DNA of 64,000 nt from JALHSW01 sp963720675 (GTDB taxonomy: Bacteria > Actinomycetota > Acidimicrobiia > IMCC26256 > PALSA-555). Shown piece after piece: positions 52,564 to 62,918 of this stretch (the first letter of the stretch is position 1; each line of letters opens with the position of its first letter). The notes beneath the pieces were generated by a model that was given only the letters and a program-made list of their open reading frames with translations, made no database searches and had not been told where the DNA came from. Both the position numbers and the translations under genes were made by a program. The DNA lies in assembly GCA_963720675.1 (NCBI GenBank), contig CAVRGH010000010.1, positions 1,116,001 to 1,180,000 of the forward strand, in the 5' to 3' direction.

Positions 52564-53797
52564 TTACTGCTTCTCGAACGGGTTGATGAAGTCCTTCCCC
52601 GTCTCGACCAGCTTGCCCTTCTTGATCTGGAACATGAACACCGTCGGGTTGTAGAAGCGCTCGAGCGGGAACGGCGAGTCGATGGTCGGAGACGCCGTCG
52701 TCGTGATCGGCGGCGTCATGCCCTGGGTGTCGAAGTTGTCCAGTGCACTCGCAGCCGCGAGCAGCGATGCCGCGTCGGGCGTGCCCCCGTCGTCGATGAT
52801 CTGCCCGAGCAGCTTGATGGTGGTCCAGGTGGAGAGCCAGTAGTTGGACGGCGAGATCGGTGATCGCCTCGCCCTTCGCGTACTTCTTCATCTCCTTGAT
52901 GTACTGCTTCCCACCGACGCTCTTCTGCCAGCGCACCAGCGACGGCACCTGGATCCCGTTGGCGTCGGCGCCGAGCGCGTCGATGACGCTTCCGGTGAGG
53001 AACGGGCTCCCGGACGACAGCACGCCCTCGTACCCGCCCTGGCGCAGCTGCCGGATGAAGTTGGCCGCCGCGTCACCGATGATGAAGACGCTGATGCCCT
53101 CCGGATCACCGGTCGTCGCGGCTGCCACGATCGGGGCGAAGTCGGTCTGGTCCGGTGCGGCGATGACCGGCTCGCCCAGCGTGTAGCCCTGGCGAGTGAC
53201 CGAGTCCTTGACGAACAGCTCGGCGGTTGCCGTCGCGGCACCGAGGTCGGTGACCACCAGTCCCTGCGTCGTCGCGCCCTTCGCACCCAGTGCGATCGGG
53301 AGCGCCTCGAACGCTCCGGGGACTCCCGAGGTGAGCGGGAACGAGACCGGAGAGCTGGTCTCGGCCGGACTCACCGGCACCGTGCCGATCGCCGGGATGC
53401 CCGCCCCTTCGAGGATCGGGAGGAGGTTCGTGCCCGTGGTGCCGTTGAAGCCCACCGAGGCCACCGCACCCTGGTCGATCGCGTCGCGCGCGCATGCCTC
53501 GGTGTCGTTGGGGTCGAGGCCGGTGTCGCACTCGAACACCTTCAGCGTCACGTCGGGCCCGAGCTCCTTGGCCTTGTTCGCGGCCTTGACCCGGGCCTTG
53601 ACCGCAGCCGGCCACTCGCTGCTCTTGGTGCCGGTGGTCGCGTCGAAGAACGGGCCGAGCGCGGCGATGACGATCTCGGTCTTCGCGCCGCTGCTGCTCT
53701 GGTGCTTCGTGCGCGCCGACGCGGTCCCGGCCAGCATGCCGGTCATGAGCGTGAGTGCCGCGCCGAGCGCGACTACACGGACGCCTCTGCGATCCAT
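52564..53797 (-). CDS. Branched-chain-type ABC transporter substrate-binding protein (one frameshift)
   Basis: ATG 53797, behind AGGGGGGAT, opens a signal peptide (GVRVVALGAALTLMTGMLAGTASA). The receptor-ligand (LivJ-like) domain is TEIVIAALGPFFDATTGTKSSEWPAAVKARVKAANKA and KVFECDTGLDPNDTEACARDAIDQGAVASVG. The frame breaks at about 52866, and adding GC continues with SPISPSNYWLSTWTTIKLLG to a TAA at 52564; the repaired length is 411 residues. It is the probable periplasmic component for the livF/Liv fusion importer, though three enzyme genes lie between. The ligand is unknown. Confidence 0.85.
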
Positions 53798-53859
53798 GGA
53801 TCCCCCCTAGGTCGTGCCGTCCGCGCCGACGCCTCGTCGCACCCGCGACTCGGTATCGC

Positions 53860-53916
53860 CAGATTGTCCGACAGTTTTGTCTGGCGGGATCATACCGAGC
53901 GCCGTGCCGCCGTCAA
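53860..53916 (-). promoter_or_regulatory. Promoter of the binding-protein gene with a candidate operator
   Basis: On the minus strand TTGACG (53916-53911) and TATGAT (53894-53889) are 16 bp apart, the closest match to sigma70 consensus seen in the window. Immediately downstream, over the expected transcription start, is an AT-rich stretch with TGTCCGACA (53865-53873), a 9-base dyad, bracketed by CCAGA and TCTGG (53859-53884). A repressor bound there would block transcription. Confidence 0.5.
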
Positions 53917-53977
53917 GGGCGCCCCCACGAACGTGCCATTGCCGCGACCGCGCGCTGCGTCGTACCGTCCCGCGTCG

Positions 53978-55175
53978 ATGACCGGATCGGATGCGCGGAT
54001 CGTGTCGGGCACGGTGGCACCCGGGTACGAACCGGTCAAGCACGCGTTCGAGCGCAACTTCGACCATCAGGGTGAGGTGGGCGCGGCGCTCTGCGTGCAC
54101 GTCGACGGTGAGGTGGTCGTCGACCTCTGGGGTGGCGATGCCGACGCCGAACGGCGTGCGCCCTGGCGGCCGGACACGCTGCAGTGCGTCTTCTCGTCCA
54201 CCAAGGCCCTCACCGGGCTCGCGGTCGCGATGCTCGTGGACCGCGGGGTCCTGGACTACGACGAGCCCATCGCCACCTGGTGGCCGGAGTTCGCCGAGCA
54301 CGGCAAGGATCGGATCACGCTGCGACAGGTGCTCTCGCATCAGCGCGGGGTTGCCGGTGCTCGACGAGCCGATCCACCGCGATGAGCTCCAGGACCTCGA
54401 CCGTCTGGCCGGTGTCCTCGCCCGCCAGCGACCCGTCTGGGAACCCGGCACCCGGCACGGATATGGCGCGTTCACCGTCGGCTTCTACCCCGGCGAGGTC
54501 GTACGCCGGGTCGATGGTCGGACGCTCGGCACCTTCGTCGCGGAGGAGATCGCCGCGCCGCTCGGAGTCGAGTTCTGGATCGGGCTCCCGCCCCGGCTCG
54601 ACGCGCGGGTGTCGACCGTCATCGGCTTCGACCTCGCCGAGCTCGACCCGACGCTCCCGACGGTCGAGGCGCTCGCGGATCCGAGCTCCTTGATGGCGCG
54701 CGGGATGGCGAACCCGATCGGGCTGTTCGACTTCGACTTCTTCAACGACCCGGCGTTTCGGCGGATCGAGCTTCCGGCGGCCAACGGCATCACCACCGCA
54801 CGCTCCTTCGCGCGCATCTATGCGGCGTTGGCATCCGGCGGCACGCTCGACGGCGTCCGCCTGCTCTCCGCTGACGTGCTGCGCGAGGCCACGACGACGC
54901 ACGCCCGCGGCATCGACGAGGTGTACCGCACCGAGACGGCGTGGGCGCTCGGCTTCTTCAACCCGGCGCCGGGGCTGGAGTTCTCGCCGAACCCGAGCGC
55001 CTTCGGGCATGCCGGCATCGGGGGCTCGATCGGGTTCGCAGATCCTGATGCCGGGGTCGGGTTCGCGTACCTGATGAACCGCCTGGGTCCCAGCCCACTG
55101 CTCGATCCGAGACCGCGCGCCCTCGTCGACGCCCTGTACGGAGCGCTCGGGCGCGGAGCCGGGGCGAGCCATTAG
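53978..55175 (+). CDS. Serine hydrolase of the beta-lactamase family (esterase-like; one frameshift)
   Basis: ATG 53978 opens MTGSDARIVSGTVAPGYEPV. The catalytic SxxK is in CVFSSTKALTGLA (about residue 72), the tyrosine in EPGTRHGYGAFTVGFYPG and the third motif region in FGHAGIGGSIGFADP. The frame breaks at about 54346; adding GC gives HQRAGLPVLDEPI, and a 399-residue protein. These proteins are class C beta-lactamase-fold esterases rather than antibiotic resistance enzymes; ester or lactone hydrolysis is the likely role. It is divergent from the binding-protein gene. Confidence 0.82.
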
Positions 55176-55190
55176 TCGACATTCTTCGTC

Positions 55191-55219
55191 TTGACCCCTC
55201 GCCTTCTGTCGAATAACCT
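55191..55219 (+). promoter_or_regulatory. Leaderless sigma70-type promoter of the LLM oxidoreductase gene
   Basis: TTGACC (55191-55196) and TAACCT (55214-55219) are exactly 17 bp apart, and seven bases separate the -10 from GTG 55227. Transcription should start at the first base of the coding region, and there is no ribosome-binding site. This fixes GTG 55227 over TTG 55191 as the start, because the TTG is the -35 element. Confidence 0.65.
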
Positions 55220-55226
55220 GCGACCC

Positions 55227-56459
55227 GTGCGATTCGGAATCTTCGTCGAGATGCAGATGCCGCGGCCGTGGGACACCGAGACCGAGCATCGGATCTTCCA
55301 TGAGGCGCTCGAGCAGGTCGAGCTCGCGGACCGCCTCGGCATCGACTACGTGTGGGAGGTCGAGCACCACTTCCTCGAGGAGTACAGCCACTCGAGCGCA
55401 CCGGAGGTCTTCCTCGCGGCGGCGTCGCAGCGCACCTCGCGAATCCGGCTCGGGCACGGCATCGTGCAGCTCCCCTCGAAGGTGAACCATCCGGCGCGGG
55501 TCGCCGAGCGGATCGCGACCCTCGACCTGGTCTCGAACGGCCGCGTGGAGTTCGGGACCGGAGAAGGTACCGGGGCGGTCGAGCCCGCGGGGTTCGGTGT
55601 CGACTACGAGACCAAGCGCGAGCAGTGGCGCGAGTCACTCGACGCGATCACTCGCATGTTCGTCGAGGAACCATTCGCGGGATACGACGGCCGGTTCCTG
55701 CAGATGCCGGCGCGCAACGTGGTCCCGAAGCCGTACCAGCGACCACACCCACCGCTCTGGATGGCCGCACCTCGGCCCGACGTCATCCCGCTGGCGGCAC
55801 GGAACGGACTTGGGGCGCTCTGCTTCTCGATGCTCATCGAGCCCGAGCAGGCTCGCGAGTGGGTGGAGGGTTACCAATCCACCCTGGAGTCCGACGAGTG
55901 CGTCCCGGCCGGCTTCTCTGTGAACCCCGAGCTCGCGGTCGTGACCGGCATGATGTGCCACCGCGACGAGCAGACCGCGCTGAACCGCGGGCTCGAAGGC
56001 GCGCACTTCCTGTCCTACAGCCTCCTCCACTACTACGCCCACGGCGACACCCACGCGCACGGGAATTCGCAGCTCTGGGCCGACTTCCAGCGCGATCGCG
56101 CCGACGCGGGCTTCGATCGCACCATCCTCGAGGACGCCCAGGGACGACTCGCAGCCACGTACGACCGCACCAACAGCTACGCGCAGCGCGGAGCCATCGG
56201 GACGCCCACCCAGATCCGTGAGTTCCTGCGCCGCTACGAGGCGGCCGGGTGTGATCAGGTGCTGCTCTTCAGCCAGGTCGGGCGGAACCGCCATGAGCAC
56301 ATCTGCGAGTCGCTGGAGCTCTTCGCGAGCGAGGTGCTCCCCGAGTTCGCCGAGCGGGACGCGGCCCAACGCGAGCGCAAGCTCGACCGGCTCGCGCCGG
56401 CGATCGACCGAGCCCTGGCTCGTCGGCCACCGGCCGGCGTCACGGTCCCCACCGGCTGA
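55227..56459 (+). CDS. LLM class flavin-dependent oxidoreductase (luciferase-like monooxygenase)
   Basis: A 410-residue bacterial-luciferase-fold protein: VRFGIFVEMQMPRPW, ADRLGIDYVWEVEHHFLEEYSHSSAPEVFLAAASQRTSRIRLGHGI, HPARVAERIATLDLVSNGRVEFGTGEG and HPPLWMAAPRPD. These segments line the flavin pocket in the family, which uses FMN or F420. No flavin reductase is adjacent. Substrates range over alkanes, thiols and ketones. The histidine-rich HYYAHGDTHAHGN stretch in the middle is unusual but has no known meaning. Confidence 0.87.
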   Translation: MRFGIFVEMQMPRPWDTETEHRIFHEALEQVELADRLGIDYVWEVEHHFLEEYSHSSAPEVFLAAASQRTSRIRLGHGIVQLPSKVNHPARVAERIATLDLVSNGRVEFGTGEGTGAVEPAGFGVDYETKREQWRESLDAITRMFVEEPFAGYDGRFLQMPARNVVPKPYQRPHPPLWMAAPRPDVIPLAARNGLGALCFSMLIEPEQAREWVEGYQSTLESDECVPAGFSVNPELAVVTGMMCHRDEQTALNRGLEGAHFLSYSLLHYYAHGDTHAHGNSQLWADFQRDRADAGFDRTILEDAQGRLAATYDRTNSYAQRGAIGTPTQIREFLRRYEAAGCDQVLLFSQVGRNRHEHICESLELFASEVLPEFAERDAAQRERKLDRLAPAIDRALARRPPAGVTVPTG

Positions 56460-56481
56460 CACGCCGCGAAGCCGCAGCTCG

Positions 56482-57366
56482 TCACCCCTGGGCGCGTTCC
56501 TCGGCCTCCCGGAACCAACGCTCCGCGGCCGGCAGCCAGTCGGCAAGACGGTCGTCGTAGAGCTGCTTCGCCCGGATGCCGGACCACGACGCGGGGAGCA
56601 GGACGGCAGGGAGCACGGGATCGCCGAACGCGAAGCGGCGCCACTCGTGCACCAGCCTCGTCACCGCCGCAAACGCCGAGGCATCGTCACGCGGCTTCAC
56701 CGACCGGAACTGCTCCATGAACGACCGGTAGCGATCCTGGAGCTCATCGAGGTTCCACGCCGCGGCGACCAGATCGCGCTCCTCGCCGAGCGCACCGAAT
56801 CGGGAGACGAACGACATCGCGCGCGGGGGCGGGTCGAGCTCCGAGAGGATCCGCGCGGCCTCGGCCTCGAGGTCGGCGTGGGGCGTGATCCAGGTCCCCT
56901 GGCCGAGCGACCCGAAGCCGGCCCAGGTGAGCCGCCGCCGCAACCGGTGTCCGAGCGCCCGTTGCTCCTCCGGGACGCTCACGATCAAGACGAGCCACTG
57001 GCCATCCCAGTCCGCGCGCGCGCTCCCGAACGTGCTGATGCGCACGGTGCCGTCGACGCAGCGCTGCATCCCCGGTGGCGTGAGGCGCCACCGCACACGC
57101 CTGCCGTCCCGCTCGCGCTGGAGCCAACCTTCGGTCGCGCTCCGGGCCAGGGCCTGGCGGGCTGCCTTCTCCTCGACCTCGAGCAGTGCGAGCGCGTCGA
57201 CGAAGGTGCTGGTCCAGGCCGTGCCACCGGCGGGGTACACGAACTCACCGAGCAGCGTGTTCAGCAGCGACTTCGCGCTCTCCCCCGAGCGCGGGCGAGC
57301 GTGCGGCCCCGAGGGCGGTGCGATACGCGAACCACCGGTCGAGCGCGACGAGGAGCGTGCTGACAT
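56482..57366 (-). CDS. PaaX family transcriptional regulator
   Basis: A 294-residue PaaX-type protein from ATG 57366 with GGGAGGG upstream. SAKSLLNTLLGEFVYPAGGTAWTSTFVDALALLEVEEKAARQALARSATEGWL is the winged helix (about 30-80); DWDGQWLVLIVSVPEEQRALGHRLRRRLTWAGFGSLGQGTWITPH follows. It is a paralogue of the protein at 37485-38318. It is divergent from the cyclase and acyl-CoA ligase genes and probably controls them; a dyad overlapping their promoter at 57426 is a candidate operator. Confidence 0.9.
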   Translation of the reverse strand: MSARSSSRSTGGSRIAPPSGPHARPRSGESAKSLLNTLLGEFVYPAGGTAWTSTFVDALALLEVEEKAARQALARSATEGWLQRERDGRRVRWRLTPPGMQRCVDGTVRISTFGSARADWDGQWLVLIVSVPEEQRALGHRLRRRLTWAGFGSLGQGTWITPHADLEAEAARILSELDPPPRAMSFVSRFGALGEERDLVAAAWNLDELQDRYRSFMEQFRSVKPRDDASAFAAVTRLVHEWRRFAFGDPVLPAVLLPASWSGIRAKQLYDDRLADWLPAAERWFREAEERAQG

Positions 57367-57425
57367 CAGCGTCCCTCCCTCTCCCGGCTGCACTCCCGGG
57401 AGGTTCTACAGATTTGGTACTGCTG

Positions 57426-57468
57426 ATACGGCAAGTGTATTGACTCCTCGGACGCCTCGCCCTAGCGT
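57426..57468 (+). promoter_or_regulatory. Cyclase operon promoter with candidate PaaX operator
   Basis: TTGACT (57440-57445) and TAGCGT (57463-57468) are 17 bp apart, giving a start near 57475 and a short leader before ATG 57521. The dyad ATAC-N7-GTAT (57426-57440) abuts the -35, a natural repression site for the divergent PaaX-type regulator at 57366. The operator role is inference. Confidence 0.5.
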
Positions 57469-57520
57469 CGCAGAGACGCTCGCGTCCGACGACATCGTCT
57501 GATGACCGCCCGGGGGGACC

Positions 57521-58495
57521 ATGGCCGACGCGCCGACGGAGGAACAGATCCTCGAGTACCACGGCACACTCTCGAACTGGGGTCGCTGGGGCCCGGACGA
57601 TCAGCTCGGCACGCTGAACCTGATCACCCCTGAGGTCCGACGACGCGCCGCGGCCCTCGTGGTCGAGGGGATCACCGTGTCGTGCGCCTGGGACCTCAGC
57701 ACCATGCCGCAGGCGGGCGACATGTTCGGTCCCGTCCAGCGGCACATGCTGATGACGGGTGAGGGGCTCGCCGACGAGCACCGCGTGGTGCCGCCCCACC
57801 CGGTGCCGGGCATGGACATGTCGCGCCAGGCGGGTGCGGCCGAGTACTTCGGCTGCGTGTTCCACGGCGTGAACATCACCCACGTGGACGCCCTCTCACA
57901 CATGTTCTGGGACCGTCGTGCCTACAACGGCGGCCCGGCCGAGCTCGTGAACTCGATGTTCGGCGCCACGAACCTCGCGGTGACCGGGATGCAGGCCGGC
58001 GTCGTGACCCGGGGCGTCCTCCTCGACGTCCCGGCCGCACGCGGCGTCGACTGGCTCGAGCCCGGCACGGGCGTGTTCCCCGAGGATCTCGAGGCCGCCG
58101 AAGCGGCACAGGGCGTGCGCGTCGAGGCCGGGGACGCCGTGCTCCTGCGCACGGGCTACGCCCGGCTGAAGCGCGAGGTCGGTCCCGTGCCGCCCCACGA
58201 AGGCCAGGCCGGTTGGCACGCCGCCGCGCTCCCCTGGCTCCACGAGCGAGGCGTCTCGGCGATCGGGTGCGACACCGCCCAGGACGTCGTCCCGTCGGGG
58301 TATCTCACGATCGGTCTCCCCGTGCACGCCATCGGCATGGTCGCGATGGGCCTGTGCCTCATCGACAACTGCGATCTCGAGGAGCTGGCCGCGACCTGCG
58401 CGCGTCTCGCGCGCCACGAGTTCCTGTTCACGCTCGCACCACTTCGCCTCGAGGGTGGGACGGGGAGCCCCGCGAATCCGATCGCGACGTTCTGA
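57521..58495 (+). CDS. Cyclase family protein (kynurenine formamidase-like hydrolase)
   Basis: A 324-residue protein of the Cyclase/KynB group (PF04199): NWGRWGPDDQLGTLNLITPE, the metal-site GVNITHVDALSHMFWDRR (HxxxxDxxxH, about 121-130), VLLDVPAARGV, GDAVLLRTGY and IGCDTAQDVVPSG. It is a metal-dependent hydrolase of N-formyl or cyclic amide/lactone substrates. The ATG at 57521 follows GGGGGG. It overlaps the acyl-CoA ligase gene at TGATG. Confidence 0.88.
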   Translation: MADAPTEEQILEYHGTLSNWGRWGPDDQLGTLNLITPEVRRRAAALVVEGITVSCAWDLSTMPQAGDMFGPVQRHMLMTGEGLADEHRVVPPHPVPGMDMSRQAGAAEYFGCVFHGVNITHVDALSHMFWDRRAYNGGPAELVNSMFGATNLAVTGMQAGVVTRGVLLDVPAARGVDWLEPGTGVFPEDLEAAEAAQGVRVEAGDAVLLRTGYARLKREVGPVPPHEGQAGWHAAALPWLHERGVSAIGCDTAQDVVPSGYLTIGLPVHAIGMVAMGLCLIDNCDLEELAATCARLARHEFLFTLAPLRLEGGTGSPANPIATF

Positions 58496-60102
58496 TGCGC
58501 GCGGTTCCCCACGGCTACGAGGAGTTCGACGACCGGGTCACGCTCCCGGAAGTCATCGCCCGTCGATCCGCAACGACACCCGACCGCCGGTTCCTCGTCG
58601 ACATCACGAACGACCGGACGCTCACCTACCGCGAGGCGCACACGCTGTTCCTGACCTGGGCGGACGCCCTTCGTCGCCTCGGAGTCGCACCAGGGGATCG
58701 AGTCGCGGTGATGATGCCCAACTGCATGGAAACCGTCGCCGCGTGGTTGGGCACCGCATGGATCCGCGGGCTGGAGGTCCCGCTCAACACCGCGTTCCGT
58801 GGCTACATGCTCGAGTACATGCTCGAGAACTCCGGCGCGACGACGGCGATCGTCGCCGAGCGGTACCTCGATCGTTTCGCCGAGGTCGTGGATGCCGTCA
58901 CCCACCTCGAGACGATCGTGGTCCCCGACGCGACTCGACCGGTCGAGCCGCTGGCCGACGGGCGCGTGCGCGTGATCGGACCCGAAGCGTTCCTCGACGG
59001 CGCGGCTCCCGCGACGGATCTGGTCGCTCCCGCACCGTGGGACGTGATGACCATCGCGTACACCTCGGGGACCACCGGCCCGTCGAAAGGGGTGGTGACG
59101 CGCTGGGGCACGATGATCCTCGGTGTCGGGCTCTTGGACGACCTGACCGACGACGACGCGATCTACGGCGCCTTTCCGATGTTCCACATGTCCGGGAAGG
59201 GGATGATCGCCCAGGCCGCCTACATGGGCGGGTGCAGCGTGTCTCGCGAGAGCTTCGACACCGGCGCGTTCTGGACCGACATCGACGAGCACCGGTGCAC
59301 CTTCACGCTCGTGGTCCCGGCGATGGCGCACTGGCTCCTCTCGCAGCCCCCGACCGACGACGATCGCAAGCACAGCCTCAAGCACGTCATCTCCTCGCCG
59401 ATCATCCACGAGTTCCGGGAGCGGTTCGGCGTCACGATGCGGACGCACTACGGCATGACCGAGGCCGGCAACGTCACCAGCCGCCGCGACGTCACCGACG
59501 ACTCCCCGACCTGCGGCACGCCCCGTCCGGGGTATCAGGTCCGGATCGTCGACGATCACGACTTCGAGGTCCCCGCCGGCGAGGTCGGCGAGCTCGTGAT
59601 CCGGACCGACCAGCCCTGGTGGGCGGCGACGGCGTACTGGAACATGGCCGAGAAGACGAACGAGCTCTGGCGCAACGGCTGGCTCCACACCGGCGACGGG
59701 TTCCGCCGGGACGAGGAGGGCAACTACTACTTCGTCGACCGTCAGAAGGACGCGATCCGCCGACGCGGCGAGAACATCTCGTCGTTCGAGGTGGAGAAGA
59801 TCGTGCTCCAGCACCAGGCCGTCAGCGAGTGCGCGGCGATCGGGGTCTCGACGGACTCGGGCGAGCAGGAGGTGAAGGTCTGCGTCGTGGTGGCGGACGG
59901 CGCCGAGCTCGATCCCGCGGAGCTCGTCGAGTTCTTGATCCCCCTGATGCCGAGGTTCATGGTCCCGCGGTTCGTCGAGGTGGTCGACGGGCTGCCCAAG
60001 ACCGAGGCCACGATGCGCGTGCAGAAGGTCAAGCTCCGCGAGGACCCACGCAACGAGCGGACGTGGGACCGCGAGGCTGCCGGCGTCGAGGTCCCCAAGT
60101 AG
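58495..60102 (+). CDS. AMP-forming acyl-CoA ligase (CaiC-like)
   Basis: A 535-residue ANL adenylation enzyme: YTSGTTGPSKGVV (P-loop, about 188-200), FHMSGKGMIAQAAY, THYGMTEAGN, NGWLHTGDGF and KDAIRRRGENISSFEVE. It resembles crotonobetaine/carnitine-CoA ligase relatives. The C-terminal catalytic lysine region, normally PxTxxGK, reads LPKTEATMRVQK, so Arg stands where Lys is expected. It makes an acyl-CoA thioester from an acid, feeding the beta-oxidation enzymes encoded convergently at 60124-63796. Confidence 0.88.
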   Translation: MRAVPHGYEEFDDRVTLPEVIARRSATTPDRRFLVDITNDRTLTYREAHTLFLTWADALRRLGVAPGDRVAVMMPNCMETVAAWLGTAWIRGLEVPLNTAFRGYMLEYMLENSGATTAIVAERYLDRFAEVVDAVTHLETIVVPDATRPVEPLADGRVRVIGPEAFLDGAAPATDLVAPAPWDVMTIAYTSGTTGPSKGVVTRWGTMILGVGLLDDLTDDDAIYGAFPMFHMSGKGMIAQAAYMGGCSVSRESFDTGAFWTDIDEHRCTFTLVVPAMAHWLLSQPPTDDDRKHSLKHVISSPIIHEFRERFGVTMRTHYGMTEAGNVTSRRDVTDDSPTCGTPRPGYQVRIVDDHDFEVPAGEVGELVIRTDQPWWAATAYWNMAEKTNELWRNGWLHTGDGFRRDEEGNYYFVDRQKDAIRRRGENISSFEVEKIVLQHQAVSECAAIGVSTDSGEQEVKVCVVVADGAELDPAELVEFLIPLMPRFMVPRFVEVVDGLPKTEATMRVQKVKLREDPRNERTWDREAAGVEVPK

Positions 60103-60123
60103 GCGCAGCCCGCGCCCGAGGAC

Positions 60124-60944
60124 CTACTCGGACGTGGGCCCGGTGAAGTCGGCGTCGCGCTTCTCGCGTCGGGCCGAGACCCCTTCACGGACATCGGGGC
60201 CACCAAAGCCGTAGAACTCATAGGCGAGCGACGCGTCGAACACCGGACCGAGCATCCGGTACCAGTTGTTGAGCGCGAGCTTCGTCGCGCGGACCGCGAA
60301 CTGGGCGCCCGAAGCGAGCTCGGTCGCGACCTCGAGCGCAGTGTCCTCGAGCGCGTCGTCATCGACGCAGAGCGACACGAGACCGATGCGTTCCGCCTCC
60401 TCACCGGTCACCGGCCGACAGGTCAGGAGGTGGTACTTGGCCTTCGCCATCCCGCAGAGCAGTGGCCAGCAGATCGCCGCATGATCGCCCGCGGCAACCC
60501 CGAGACGCGTGTGCCCGTCGATGATCCGCGCTGAGCGCGTTGCGATCGAGATGTCCGCGAGCAAACCGACCACGAGTCCGGCACCGACCGCCGCGCCGTT
60601 CATCGCCGAGACGACGGGCTTCGAGCAGTTGATGACGTTGTAGACGAGGTCACGGGCCTCGCGCAGCACGCGAGTGCGAACAGCGAAGTCGGACGCCATG
60701 TCCTCGATGAGGTCGAACGAGCCACCCGAAGAGAAGTTCTTCCCTGCGCCCGCCACGATGGCCACCTGCGTCGCGGGGTCACGATCGACGGCGAGCCAGA
60801 CGTCCGCGAGCTCCCGATGCATGTCGTGCCCGGCCGCGTTCAGGCCGGGCGCATCCATCACGATGCGCAGCACGCCGGGAGCCGGCCATTCGAACTGCAG
60901 CGTCTGGAACTTTCCGTACGGATCAGGGGTCGTGGTCTCGGTGT

Positions 60945-60948
<4 letters not shown>
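60124..60948 (-). CDS. Enoyl-CoA hydratase/isomerase family protein
   Basis: A 274-residue crotonase-fold protein from GTG 60948, which overlaps the stop of the preceding hydratase. FSSGGSFDLIEDM is the first oxyanion-hole region and MNGAAVGAGLVVGLLADISIATRSARI the second; HTRLGVAAGDHAAICWP follows. Catalytic acidic residues are not at the usual GGGCE place (compare the neighbour at 60945), so it may be an isomerase, hydrolase or lyase rather than a simple hydratase. Confidence 0.85.
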
Positions 60949-61723
<775 letters not shown>

Positions 61724-61727
<4 letters not shown>

Positions 61728-62918
61728 GCCCGCTCCAACAGCGTGGTGATGCCCTGGCCGACGCCGATGCACATCGTGGCGGCCGCGCGCGTCCCCGACG
61801 GCTCGGCGCGGAGCCGATGGCTCAGGGTCGTCAGGATCCGGGCCCCCGAGCACCCGATGGGATGGCCGAGTGCGATGGCGCCGCCCAGGACGTTGCACCG
61901 CTCTCGGTCGAAGGCCAGCTCGCCGAGCACGGCGAGGCTCTGGGCCGCGAACGCCTCGTTGAGCTCCACGAGGGCGAGGTCATCGACCGTCCATCCCGCT
62001 CGATCCAGCGCCTTGCGGGTCGCAGGCACCGGCCCGATGCCCATGCGCTGCGGCTCCACCCCCGCGGTCGCGGCACCAACGACCCGAGCGATCGGTTCGA
62101 CCCCCAATCGATCGACCGCCGGCTCGGTCGCGAGCAGCAAGGCGGCCGCTCCGTCGTTCAGTGGGCTCGAGTTCCCCGGAGTGACCGTTCCGTCGGCCGC
62201 GAACGCGGGGCGCAGCGCCGTCAGCTTCTCGATCGTGGTGTCGGGTCGGGGGCCCTCGTCACGGGTGACCTCGGTGCCCTCACCGGTGGGCACCGGGACG
62301 AGCTCGGCGTCGAACGCCCCGCCGTCTTGCGCCGCCACCGCCCGGCGGTGACTCTCGAGCGCGAACTGGTCCTGCGCCTCGCGGCCGATCCGGTATTCCC
62401 GGGCGAGCACCTCGGCCGTCTCCCCCATCGAGATCGTGTACTCGCCCGAGAGCGCCGGGTTGACGAGCCGCCAGCCGAGCGCGGTGTCGACCAGCTCGGC
62501 CGCGCCGCGGCAGTGGTTCCTCGGCCTTGGCCATGACGAAGGGTGCGCGACTCATGGACTCCACGCCCCCGGCGATCATCACCTCGCCCCGTCCTGCGAG
62601 CAGCGCCGCGGCCGCCGTGTTCACCGCTTCGAGCCCGGAGCCGCACAGCCGGTTCACGGTCGCGCCACCGACCGCGAGGGGCAGCCCGGCGAGCAGCACC
62701 GCCATGCGCGCGACGTTGCGGTTGTCCTCTCCCGCCTGGTTGGCGGCTCCGAGCCAGACCTCCTCGAGCTCCTCCGCGGCGACGGCCGGGTTGCGACGCA
62801 GGAGATCGCCGACGACCAGCGCGGCGAGGTCGTCGGGCCGGACGCTCGACAACGCGCCGCGGAACCGGCCGACCGGAGTCCGGCAGGCGTCGACGACGAA
62901 CACCGCGGGCGTGGTCAC
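61724..62918 (-). CDS. Acetyl-CoA acetyltransferase/3-ketoacyl-CoA thiolase (one frameshift)
   Basis: GTG 62918 opens FVVDACRTPVGRFRGALSSVRPDDLAALV; the nucleophile is in VNRLCGSGLEAVNTAA (about residue 91) and MIAGGVESMSRAPFVMAKAEE follows. The frame breaks at about 62505 and adding GC joins PLPRRAAELVDTALGWRLVNP. The second half has NDGAAALLLA, LVELNEAFAAQSLAVL (His-containing loop region), GGAIALGHPIGCSGARI and MCIGVGQG with the second cysteine. The repaired length is 398 residues. It is the thiolase of the beta-oxidation set. Confidence 0.88.
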
